Assembly (NCBI GenBank): GCA_900321335.1 | Contig: ONVR01000269.1 | Coordinates: 1-11,199, forward strand | Direction: 5' to 3' | DNA: 11,199 bases | From: an uncultured Eubacteriales bacterium | Lineage (GTDB): Bacteria; Bacillota; Clostridia; Oscillospirales; Oscillospiraceae | In this document: piece after piece, positions 5,982 to 11,199 of the stretch | How positions within the stretch are numbered: the first letter of the stretch is position 1 | How the letters are laid out: the number at the start of each line of letters is the position of its first letter | The notes under the pieces: model-generated | The model's input: only the letters and a program-made list of their open reading frames with translations | Told to the model about the DNA's origin: nothing | Database searches by the model: none | Translations under genes and position numbers: made by a program

Positions 5982-6635
5982 GTGATTCGAATACTGATTG
6001 TTGAGGATGAAAAACCCATTTCCAATCTGATCCGGCTGAGTCTGACCAAGGCCGGATACAGCTGCGTGTGCGCTTACGACGGCATCGCGGCGGCGGATAT
6101 TCTGGAAAAGGAGATCTTCGATCTGGTGCTGCTGGACGTGATGCTGCCCGGCGCCGACGGATTTGAGCTCATGGAATACATTCGGCCCCTGGAGATCCCG
6201 GTGATCTTTCTCACGGCGAAAAACGCCGTTACGGACCGGGTCAAGGGCCTGAAAATGGGGGCGGAGGACTACATTGTCAAGCCCTTTGAGATCATCGAGC
6301 TTCTGGCCCGGGTGGAGGTGGTGCTCCGCCGGTACAACAAGCTCAACCACATCATTGAAATCGCGGGCCTGACCATCGACACCAGAAGTATGGTGGTCCG
6401 GCGGGGATCCGAGGAGATCCAGCTGACCAACAAGGAGTACGAGCTGCTGCTTCTGTTCGCCCAGAACCCCGGGGTGGCCCTGTACCGGGAGACCATCTAC
6501 GAGCGGGTGTGGGGCGGCGAGTACCTGTGCGGCAGCCGGACCGTGGATCTGCACGTTCAGCGGATGCGGAAGAAGGTCGGCTGGGACAACATTCTGGTGG
6601 CCATCCACAAGGTGGGCTACCGGCTGGAGGCGTAA
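5982..6635 (+). CDS. OmpR/PhoB-family response regulator
   Basis: A 217-residue transcription factor switched by phosphorylation from the kinase encoded next. The receiver domain (about 2-115) has the acidic pair Glu8-Asp9, phospho-acceptor Asp52 in LLDVMLPG, the switch Thr78 (FLTAK) and Lys100 (KPF). The C-terminal winged helix (about 124-217) shows LTNKEYELLLLFAQNPG, the recognition-helix stretch SRTVDLHVQRMRKKVG and the final VGYRLEA typical of OmpR/PhoB proteins. The start is taken as GTG at 5982, giving the usual IRILIVEDE beginning, because AGGAGAGGG (5966-5974) lies 7 bases upstream; an in-frame ATG at 5946 has no such site and would add 12 residues that receivers lack. The genes it controls cannot be told from the sequence. 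A gap of 36 bases separates it from the kinase gene. Confidence 0.95.
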   Translation: MIRILIVEDEKPISNLIRLSLTKAGYSCVCAYDGIAAADILEKEIFDLVLLDVMLPGADGFELMEYIRPLEIPVIFLTAKNAVTDRVKGLKMGAEDYIVKPFEIIELLARVEVVLRRYNKLNHIIEIAGLTIDTRSMVVRRGSEEIQLTNKEYELLLLFAQNPGVALYRETIYERVWGGEYLCGSRTVDLHVQRMRKKVGWDNILVAIHKVGYRLEA

Positions 6636-6671
6636 AGGCCCCGGCGATTTTGCTGTGGAAGGAGGCGGGTC

Positions 6672-8090
6672 ATGAAGCTGCGGATCAAGATCATGCTCTG
6701 TACCACCATGCTGCTGGCTCTGTCCTTTGCCATCGGCGTCAACGTGCTCATTACGGTCTCTTTCCGCTCGTCCCTGCGCAGCGAGAGCGACAACACAAAG
6801 GGCGCCTGCCGTATGGTGACGAGTATTCTGCGGCAGAGCATGCTGGGGCAGGGATACGCCTGGGATCTGATCGCAGGGGATACGATGGTTCAGCTGGACG
6901 CCCAGGCCAACGCCCTGTGGTCCGGCGTGCGTCTGGAGAGACTGCCGCCCACCCGGAAGCTCCTGTATACCTCCGGCACGGTGCCGGAGCCGGGGCTGAT
7001 CCAGGAGCGGGTCGAGGTGCTGCTGGAGGACGGCTCCGGCATCCAGCGGATCGTGGAGCAGGACGGACGGAAGTATCTGCAGATCACCAACGTCATGGAG
7101 CTGGGCGATTGGGATATGCTGCTGCAGATCTCCCGGGACGTGACCCAGGTGTACAGCGTCCGGGACAACCAGATCCGGCTGTTCCGGTTTATGCTGCTGG
7201 GGGTTCTCGTGCTGGGGGCCGGGGTGTCCTATCTGGTGTCCCTGCTGATCACCAAGCCCATTGAGAAGCTCTCGGCGGTAACCCGCCAGATCGCAGACGG
7301 CGATCTGACCAGCCGTGCAGAGAGCCCCACCGGAGATGAGATCGAGGCTCTGGCCCGGGACTTCAACCACATGGCTGACAAGCTGGAGGAGAACATCGAG
7401 ACCATCAGCGAAAACATGCGCCGGCAGGAGGAATTTATGGGCTCTTTTGCCCATGAGCTGAAGACCCCCATGACCTCCATCATCGGCTACGCCGACCTGC
7501 TCCGGGGCCAGAGCCTTACGAAAACGGAGCAGCAGGAGGCGGCCAACTATATCTTTCAGGAGAGCAAAAGGCTGGAGAGCCTGTCGCTGAAGCTGCTGGA
7601 TCTGCTGGTGATGAACCGGCAGGAGCTTACCCTTCAGGAGGCGTCCCCGGCGGCGCTGATCCGGGGCATCGTCAAGGCCCTCAAGCCCGTGCTGCAAAAG
7701 CAGAACGTGGTGATCCAGTGCAAATGCCAGGACGGAAACTGCATGCTGGAGCCGGACCTGGTGAAATCCCTTGTGATCAACCTGGTGGACAACGCCAGAA
7801 AGGCCATGGAAAAGGGCGGCAATATCTACATCCTCAGCACCATGACGGACACGGGCTGCGCCATCCGGGTGGTGGACAACGGCCGGGGCATGCCCCAGGA
7901 GGCGATCAGCAAGATCACCGAGGCCTTTTACCGGGTGGATAAATCCCGCAGCCGCGCCCAGGGCGGTGCGGGGCTGGGCCTTGCCCTGTGCAGACAGATC
8001 GTGGAGCTCCACGGGGGCAAGATGGAATTTGAGAGCATTCTGGGCAAGGGCACCAGTGTCAAGGTGACGCTCAACGGAGGCGCGGTATGA
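6672..8090 (+). CDS. Membrane-bound sensor histidine kinase (HAMP, HisKA, HATPase)
   Basis: The 472-residue partner kinase of the preceding regulator. Membrane helices lie at about 8-29 and 170-193 and enclose an extracytoplasmic sensor region of about 140 residues with no motif I can name. Then come a HAMP linker (about 193-240, KPIEKL then GDLTSR and GDEI), a dimerisation/phosphotransfer helix with phospho-acceptor His261 in FAHELKTPMTS, and the ATPase domain with N-box (VINLVDNARKA, 368-378), G1 (VDNGRGMP, 401-408), F-box (FYRVDKS, 419-425) and G2 (GGAGLGLAL, 431-439). All catalytic boxes are intact. GGAGG at 6661-6665 is 6 bases before the ATG. Its TGA overlaps the next ATG as ATGA, so the third gene is translationally coupled. 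The signal sensed is unknown. Confidence 0.95.
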   Translation: MKLRIKIMLCTTMLLALSFAIGVNVLITVSFRSSLRSESDNTKGACRMVTSILRQSMLGQGYAWDLIAGDTMVQLDAQANALWSGVRLERLPPTRKLLYTSGTVPEPGLIQERVEVLLEDGSGIQRIVEQDGRKYLQITNVMELGDWDMLLQISRDVTQVYSVRDNQIRLFRFMLLGVLVLGAGVSYLVSLLITKPIEKLSAVTRQIADGDLTSRAESPTGDEIEALARDFNHMADKLEENIETISENMRRQEEFMGSFAHELKTPMTSIIGYADLLRGQSLTKTEQQEAANYIFQESKRLESLSLKLLDLLVMNRQELTLQEASPAALIRGIVKALKPVLQKQNVVIQCKCQDGNCMLEPDLVKSLVINLVDNARKAMEKGGNIYILSTMTDTGCAIRVVDNGRGMPQEAISKITEAFYRVDKSRSRAQGGAGLGLALCRQIVELHGGKMEFESILGKGTSVKVTLNGGAV

Positions 8091-8833
8091 AAAGGAAACT
8101 GCATTATATTCTCGTGCCGATCTCCTGCGCCGTTATCGCTCTGTGTTTTCTCTTTCCCACTGCATTTTTCCGGTATCAGGACAGGCAGCAGACGGAGCGG
8201 GAGGAGAAGATCTTTCTGACCGGGGATGCGTTGACCGACACTGCGGATCTGACGCTCCTCGACCGGCTGGAGTTGGTCCGGCAGGAAGAGCAGAACTACG
8301 TGATGGATGTCCCCTATACCCAGGAGGAGGCGGAAAGCGCCGCGGAAAGCGCCGTCATAGAGGTCCAAAAGATCCTGGCTCTCTTTGGCGGCCTGTGGGA
8401 TTACGACACCGCATGGCAGACCATGGGACACTATACCGTCTCGGATGCAGCGGGAAACTCGGTCACGGTGTGGTGGATCAACATCACGTTTTTCCTGGAT
8501 GACTCCCCGGAGCTGAACGTGCTCTACGATCAGGGCTCCTGCAAGCTGCTTCAGATGGAACTGCTGCCGTCAGAACCCTGGGGAATCGAAGAGATCCCGG
8601 ACGAGGATTACGAGACCATTGCCGCGCTGATGCTGTCCTATTTCCAGGTGGATGGTAATTATTCCGTGGAAAAAGTGACGGACTATGGGGCGAAAATCGT
8701 GATCGACTATGAGGACAGGGCGTATGAGATCCCCTTTCTCTATGACGGAGTTGATCTGTATCTGAACTGGCCTGACGAGGTGCTGTCTTGGGCTCCGGCA
8801 GAGGAGACACCTGCGGCTTCCGATGCGGAGTAG
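8087..8833 (+). CDS. Unknown membrane-anchored protein coupled to the two-component system
   Basis: I do not recognise this 248-residue protein. It has a basic start (MKRKLHY), one hydrophobic segment at about 8-28 that looks like a signal anchor, and then an acidic, soluble region predicted to be outside the membrane. The region 80-160 alternates helix and strand with many aromatics (WWINITFF at 129-136), and a second half (175-230) has a similar pattern (YGAKIVIDYED, then YEIPFLYDGVDLYLNW), so a two-lobed beta-rich fold of the PepSY/YycH kind is possible but unproven. The tail (232-248) is low-complexity Ala/Glu. GGAGG at 8076-8080 lies 6 bases before the ATG, inside the kinase gene, and the ATGA overlap ties the two products in ratio. 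By position it may modulate the kinase; that is an inference. Confidence 0.8.
   Translation: MKRKLHYILVPISCAVIALCFLFPTAFFRYQDRQQTEREEKIFLTGDALTDTADLTLLDRLELVRQEEQNYVMDVPYTQEEAESAAESAVIEVQKILALFGGLWDYDTAWQTMGHYTVSDAAGNSVTVWWINITFFLDDSPELNVLYDQGSCKLLQMELLPSEPWGIEEIPDEDYETIAALMLSYFQVDGNYSVEKVTDYGAKIVIDYEDRAYEIPFLYDGVDLYLNWPDEVLSWAPAEETPAASDAE
8330..8353 (+). repeat. Perfect tandem 12-bp repeat inside the unknown third gene
   Basis: GCGGAAAGCGCC occurs twice in a row (8330-8341 and 8342-8353), encoding AES-AAES-A. It keeps frame and is probably a recent slippage duplication. Confidence 0.7.
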
Positions 8834-8887
8834 CGTGCCTCCGGGAAAAAAGATGCAGGTTTGATGCTGAATATTGCCACAAAATAT

Positions 8888-8930
8888 GCAGTCCTTTCTT
8901 ATGATATTGGTAATCTTGAGAAAGGACTGC
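8888..8930 (+). promoter_or_regulatory. Hairpin hiding the ribosome binding site of the racemase-like gene
   Basis: GCAGTCCTTTCT (8888-8899) is the exact complement of AGAAAGGACTGC (8919-8930), with a 19-base loop. The 3' arm contains AAAGGA (8921-8926), 10 bases before the ATG at 8937. If the whole element is transcribed, folding would mask the ribosome binding site. Weak promoter-like hexamers overlap it (TTGATG 8861-8866, 18 bases, TATGCA 8885-8890), so a transcript starting inside would lose the 5' arm. Confidence 0.65.
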
Positions 8931-8936
8931 GAGGTT

Positions 8937-10028
8937 ATGATCCGATACGTAGTCGAAAAAAGCGCGGTGGCGGAGAACATTGCCCGGATCCGCCGGCAGG
9001 CCGACAGCGCCGCGGTATACGCCGTGGTGAAGGCCGACGGCTATGGCCTGGGCTGTGCCCGTCTGGCATCCCTGTGCGCGGAAAACGGGATCACCCGTTT
9101 TGCGGTTACGGCGGATGAGGAGGCACAGACGATCGTCCGGGCCGGGATTTCCTGGGAGGAGATTCTGATGCTCACCCCCGTGGAGGACGCCCGCAGGATC
9201 GAGACCCTCTGCCGGATGGGGGTGACCTTTACCGTGTCCTGCAGCGACGATGCCCGGGCCCTCAGCAGGCTGTGGTATCTGACGGGGCAGCGGCCCCGGG
9301 CGCATATTAAAATCGACACGGGCATGGGAAGACGGGGCTTTTCCCCCCAACGGCCGGAGGCGATCCGGGCGCTTTATACCCGCTTTCCCGAGATCGTGTT
9401 TACCGGCATCTACAGCCACCTGTGCTGCGGATGTGACACACGGCAGACAAAGCGCCAATATGCCCGGTTTTCCAAAGTGCTGGCGGCGATTACGGAGGCG
9501 GGGATCGATCCGGGGATCCGTCATCTCTCCGCCAGCGCCGGACTTTTTCACCACCCGGAGCTGAATCTGGATGCGGTGCGGGTGGGAAGCGCCCTGCTGG
9601 GCCGGATCCCGGAGGCGGAACGCTTCGGCCTGCGCCCAACGGGGCGCTGTTACGTGCCGGTGGAGCAGGTTCGGGAACTGCCCCGGGGCGCCACCGTCGG
9701 CTACGGAGCGGGCTATAAAACCCACCGGCCGGTGCTGGCGGCCACCTGTCCCATCGGCGCCCGCAACGGCTTCGGCCTTGTCCGGCGAGCGGGGAGACTG
9801 TCCCTCCGGAAACGGGTCCGGAGCCTTCTGCGTACTCTGATGACCCGGCTCACAGGCCGGGGCACCCTGTATGCCACCGTTCACGGTACAGCATGCCCGG
9901 TGCTGGGGACGGTGGGGACCGAGACCGTGGTGCTCGACGTGTCCCGTGCCGCCTGCAAAAGGGGAGATGAGGCGGTCTTTGACGTCAACCCCCTGTTGCT
10001 GTCCCACGCCCGGGTGGAATTTCTTTAA
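8937..10028 (+). CDS. Divergent alanine racemase family protein (fold-type III PLP), catalytic tyrosine missing
   Basis: Alanine racemases interconvert L- and D-alanine for peptidoglycan using PLP. This 363-residue protein has the family barrel: Lys32 in AVVKADGYGLG (PLP Schiff-base lysine), HIKIDTGMGRRGF (123-135), SHLCCGCD (160-167), QYARF (174-178) and VRVGSALLG (214-222), with Arg215 at the PLP-nitrogen position. The C-terminal domain departs from type: the usual PIGYADGY carrying the second catalytic base Tyr reads PIGARNGF (272-279) with Ala275, the CMDQ segment is replaced by GTET, and an Arg/Lys-rich insert of roughly 15-20 residues lies at about 282-308. It may be a racemase with altered chemistry, a non-racemase PLP enzyme, or a binding protein. 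The ATG at 8937 gives the normal family start; a longer frame from 8874 would cross the hairpin and add a hydrophobic stretch with no good ribosome binding site. Confidence 0.82.
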   Translation: MIRYVVEKSAVAENIARIRRQADSAAVYAVVKADGYGLGCARLASLCAENGITRFAVTADEEAQTIVRAGISWEEILMLTPVEDARRIETLCRMGVTFTVSCSDDARALSRLWYLTGQRPRAHIKIDTGMGRRGFSPQRPEAIRALYTRFPEIVFTGIYSHLCCGCDTRQTKRQYARFSKVLAAITEAGIDPGIRHLSASAGLFHHPELNLDAVRVGSALLGRIPEAERFGLRPTGRCYVPVEQVRELPRGATVGYGAGYKTHRPVLAATCPIGARNGFGLVRRAGRLSLRKRVRSLLRTLMTRLTGRGTLYATVHGTACPVLGTVGTETVVLDVSRAACKRGDEAVFDVNPLLLSHARVEFL

Positions 10029-10038
10029 AAGATGCGAC

Positions 10039-10058
10039 AAAATTCCTTAAAATTCCTT
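10039..10058. repeat. Tandem 10-bp direct repeat upstream of the C39-like gene promoter
   Basis: AAAATTCCTT occurs twice in succession (10039-10048, 10049-10058), one helical turn apart, starting 11 bases after the racemase-like stop and ending shortly before the proposed -35. It could be a regulator's direct-repeat site. Confidence 0.5.
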
Positions 10059-10063
10059 TTCAT

Positions 10064-10094
10064 TCGACACACACGGCGTGATAAGCTGTATAAT
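10064..10094 (+). promoter_or_regulatory. Promoter of the C39-like peptidase gene
   Basis: A perfect -10 TATAAT lies at 10089-10094. The best -35 is TCGACA (10064-10069) at a long 19-base spacer, so the promoter may need an activator; the tandem repeat just upstream is a candidate site. The leader of about 60 bases can form a small GGAAA/TTTCC stem (10111-10115, 10122-10126). Confidence 0.6.
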
Positions 10095-10161
10095 AAGCAG
10101 ACCGGGGACAGGAAATTATCGTTTCCCGGGAACGGATAAAGCGAAACCGGAAGGAGAAGTC

Positions 10162-10950
10162 ATGCAAACCCTGAAGCGACGAAGACGTGCCCGACGCCGG
10201 ATGAGGCGGCTGCTCCTGCCGCTGCTGTTGATCCTGCTTGCCATACTGGGCCTGTGCCAGCTGCTGCGGAACAGGGACGGAGGAGAGACACGGCAGCCGG
10301 AGACGAGAGAGCTGTCCACGCAGGAGCGTGAGAACCTGTCGGAACTGCCGGAACGGCTGCAGGATCTTTACAATAGTAACCCGGACGCCCGCCGGTTTGT
10401 CCTGGAATATACGGAAAAGAAGGACGCGGATCCGGTGATCGACCTGAGCGAATACGAAAACTGCACCCAGGTGCCTCTGCTCATGCAGTGGGACGAGCGC
10501 TGGGGGTACAAGCCCTATGCCGGATATCTGTTCGGCCTGACAGGGTGCGGGCCCACCTGCCTTTCCATGTGCGCCATCTACCTGACGGGAAATCCCGACT
10601 ATTCGCCCGAGTACGTCCGGACCTTCGCGATAGAAAACGGCTATTACGTGGAGAACAACGGCAGCACCTGGACCCTGATCTCCGAGGGCGGTCCCATGCT
10701 TGGTCTGGACGTGACGGAGATCCCCCTGGACGAGCAGCGGCTTTTGGAGAATCTTTGGGTCGGAAACCCGGTGATCTGCATCATGGGACCGGGGGACTTT
10801 ACCGACGGCGGCCACTTTATCGTCCTGACCGGGGCCGACGGGGAGGGGAATCTCACCGTCAACGATCCCAACAGCTATCGAAATTCGGAGAGGACCTGGA
10901 CCTTTGACGAGATACGGGATCAGATCGACAATCTCTGGGTCCTGCGATAA
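10162..10950 (+). CDS. Membrane-anchored C39-like (papain-fold) cysteine peptidase family protein
   Basis: A 262-residue protein of the peptidase C39-like family. A strongly basic start (KRRRRARRRMRR, 5-16) leads into a single membrane segment (about 17-34), so the rest should face outward. After a charged linker (35-100) the catalytic domain shows VPLLMQWDERWG (104-115, oxyanion Gln109), TGCGPTCLSM (127-136, nucleophile Cys129), a conserved GSTWTLISEGG (167-177), GGHFIVLTG (216-224, catalytic His218) and NDPN (234-237, Asp235). All three catalytic positions are present, so activity is likely. There is no ABC transporter or leader peptide gene beside it, which argues against a bacteriocin-processing role and for envelope or secreted-protein processing; the substrate is unknown. 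AAGGAG at 10151-10156 precedes the ATG by 5 bases. Own promoter upstream, terminator directly after. Confidence 0.88.
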   Translation: MQTLKRRRRARRRMRRLLLPLLLILLAILGLCQLLRNRDGGETRQPETRELSTQERENLSELPERLQDLYNSNPDARRFVLEYTEKKDADPVIDLSEYENCTQVPLLMQWDERWGYKPYAGYLFGLTGCGPTCLSMCAIYLTGNPDYSPEYVRTFAIENGYYVENNGSTWTLISEGGPMLGLDVTEIPLDEQRLLENLWVGNPVICIMGPGDFTDGGHFIVLTGADGEGNLTVNDPNSYRNSERTWTFDEIRDQIDNLWVLR

Positions 10951-10980
10951 AAACGCCCGCAGCTGCGGGCGTTTTGCTGT
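10950..10980 (+). terminator. Intrinsic terminator after the C39-like gene
   Basis: AAAACGCCCGC (10950-10960), loop AGCT, GCGGGCGTTTT (10965-10975), then GCTGT. A perfect palindrome with an 11-bp stem that starts at the last base of the stop codon. A-run and T-run make it usable in both directions. Confidence 0.93.
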
Positions 10981-11008
10981 TGTCATGGGGCAGAAAATGT
11001 GATAGGAT
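10980..11008 (+). promoter_or_regulatory. Sigma-A-type promoter for the MTA/SAH nucleosidase gene
   Basis: -35 TTGTCA (10980-10985), 17-base spacer, -10 TAGGAT (11003-11008). Starts right after the terminator. The expected start near 11014-11016 gives a leader of about 108 bases. Confidence 0.6.
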
Positions 11009-11018
11009 AACGGTATCC

Positions 11019-11126
11019 ATGAAAAAGCGTGTACGTATAGACGGTTCAGTCATATACGGCCCATTGGGGCAGCGTACGAAAACGGCCCGGCATCAGGCCG
11101 CGCCAGAGGGAGGCATGAAAAGATGA
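11019..11126 (+). CDS. Possible 35-codon upstream ORF overlapping mtnN
   Basis: ATG at 11019 opens a 35-residue basic peptide (starts MKKRVRIDGSVIYG, ends GGMKR) whose TGA overlaps the mtnN ATG as ATGA. The overlap would couple their translation. Against it, no clear ribosome binding site precedes 11019 (AGGATAA at 11004-11010 is in the proposed -10), and the predicted transcript would start only 3-5 bases before it. It resembles no family I know and may be chance. Confidence 0.3.
   Translation: MKKRVRIDGSVIYGPLGQRTKTARHQAAPEGGMKR
11034..11058 (+). repeat. Inverted repeat in the mtnN leader
   Basis: CGTATAGAC (11034-11042) pairs with GTC-a-TATACG (11049-11058) with one bulged base and a six-base loop. 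A smaller CGGCC/GGCCG stem follows near 11082-11100. This shows a structured leader, but I cannot match it to a known riboswitch. Confidence 0.4.
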
Positions 11127-11199
11127 TCGGAATTATCGGCGCCATGCAGGTGGAGATCGACGGTATCCGGGAGAAAATGACGGAGATCAGCGAACAGAC
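11123..11199 (+). CDS. mtnN: 5'-methylthioadenosine/S-adenosylhomocysteine nucleosidase, 5' end only
   Basis: The first 25 codons of a gene that runs past the right edge. MTA/SAH nucleosidase cleaves adenine from methylthioadenosine and S-adenosylhomocysteine, recycling by-products of SAM use and feeding AI-2 precursor formation. The visible start MIGIIGAMQVEIDGI matches the family's GIIGAMEEE opening, and Glu11 falls on the catalytic glutamate (Glu12 in E. coli). GGAGG at 11109-11113 lies 9 bases before the ATG. Another ATG at 11115 is out of frame for this gene. Only the N-terminus can be judged, but this motif is distinctive. Confidence 0.85.
   Translation, partial: MIGIIGAMQVEIDGIREKMTEISEQ

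Noticed and set aside
5838..8012. 724-codon open frame on the minus strand across the response regulator and kinase genes
   Set aside because: It is antisense to two genes with complete catalytic motifs, has low-complexity His/Gln/Leu-rich sequence with no domain, and is expected from GC-rich codon use on the coding strand.
8888..8930. Inverted repeats read as an invertible DNA switch
   Set aside because: The 19-base interval is far shorter than known invertible promoters and no site-specific recombinase gene is nearby; an RNA hairpin or operator explains it better.
8874..8936. N-terminal extension of the racemase-like protein from an upstream ATG
   Set aside because: It crosses the inverted repeat, lacks a ribosome binding site and adds 21 residues not seen in the family; the start at 8937 gives the standard family beginning.
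8484..10040. 518-codon open frame on the minus strand across the racemase-like gene
   Set aside because: Pro/Arg/His-rich composition typical of antisense frames in GC-rich DNA; no promoter, start signal or motif.
11009..11122. SAM or SAH riboswitch upstream of mtnN
   Set aside because: The leader is short and I could not recognise the conserved core of any SAM or SAH riboswitch; only simple stems are visible. A covariance-model scan would settle it.

Overview
The window looks like the chromosome of a GC-rich member of the Clostridia (Bacillota), plausibly an Oscillospirales-type gut anaerobe. The pointers are a CtsR-controlled ctsR-mcsA-clpC operon, a small clostridial-type 2[4Fe-4S] ferredoxin, a yabB/yabC-like methyltransferase pair, strong AGGAGG-type ribosome binding sites and TATAAT/TTGACA-like promoters. 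The lineage is an inference from gene content; no rRNA is present.

Layout. (1) Bases 1-1777, minus strand: a ferredoxin gene with its own promoter and terminator, then a tRNA1(Val) adenine-N6 methyltransferase-like gene overlapping rsmI by 4 bases; rsmI runs off the left edge. (2) Bases 1778-2233: a 456-base AT-rich divergent control region. It holds the ferredoxin promoter, a 12-bp palindrome, a run of A-tracts in helical phase, and a promoter flanked by two near-identical CtsR operators. (3) Bases 2234-5740, plus strand: ctsR, mcsA and clpC, the class III heat-shock regulator, its zinc-finger modulator and the Clp unfoldase. The arginine kinase gene mcsB, usually between mcsA and clpC, is absent; a strong hairpin sits in its place. 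(4) Bases 5833-8833: an OmpR-type response regulator, a membrane histidine kinase and an overlapping gene for an unknown membrane-anchored protein, probably one operon. (5) Bases 8888-10028: a divergent alanine-racemase-family protein whose ribosome binding site lies in the arm of a 12-bp hairpin. (6) Bases 10064-10980: a membrane-anchored C39-like cysteine peptidase with its own promoter and a clean terminator. (7) Bases 10980-11199: promoter, structured leader with a possible 35-codon upstream ORF, and the start of an MTA/SAH nucleosidase gene.

How they work together: region 3 is a self-limiting protein quality control circuit (CtsR represses its own operon; ClpC with ClpP removes damaged proteins). 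Region 4 is a signal transduction unit whose third protein may modulate the kinase. Regions 5 and 6 may both concern the cell envelope, but the racemase-like protein lacks the usual catalytic tyrosine, so its reaction is uncertain. No mobile element, CRISPR array, tRNA or rRNA was seen. The most unusual points are the operon without mcsB combined with a reduced McsA, the doubled CtsR operator with phased A-tracts upstream, and the divergent racemase-like gene with a hidden ribosome binding site.
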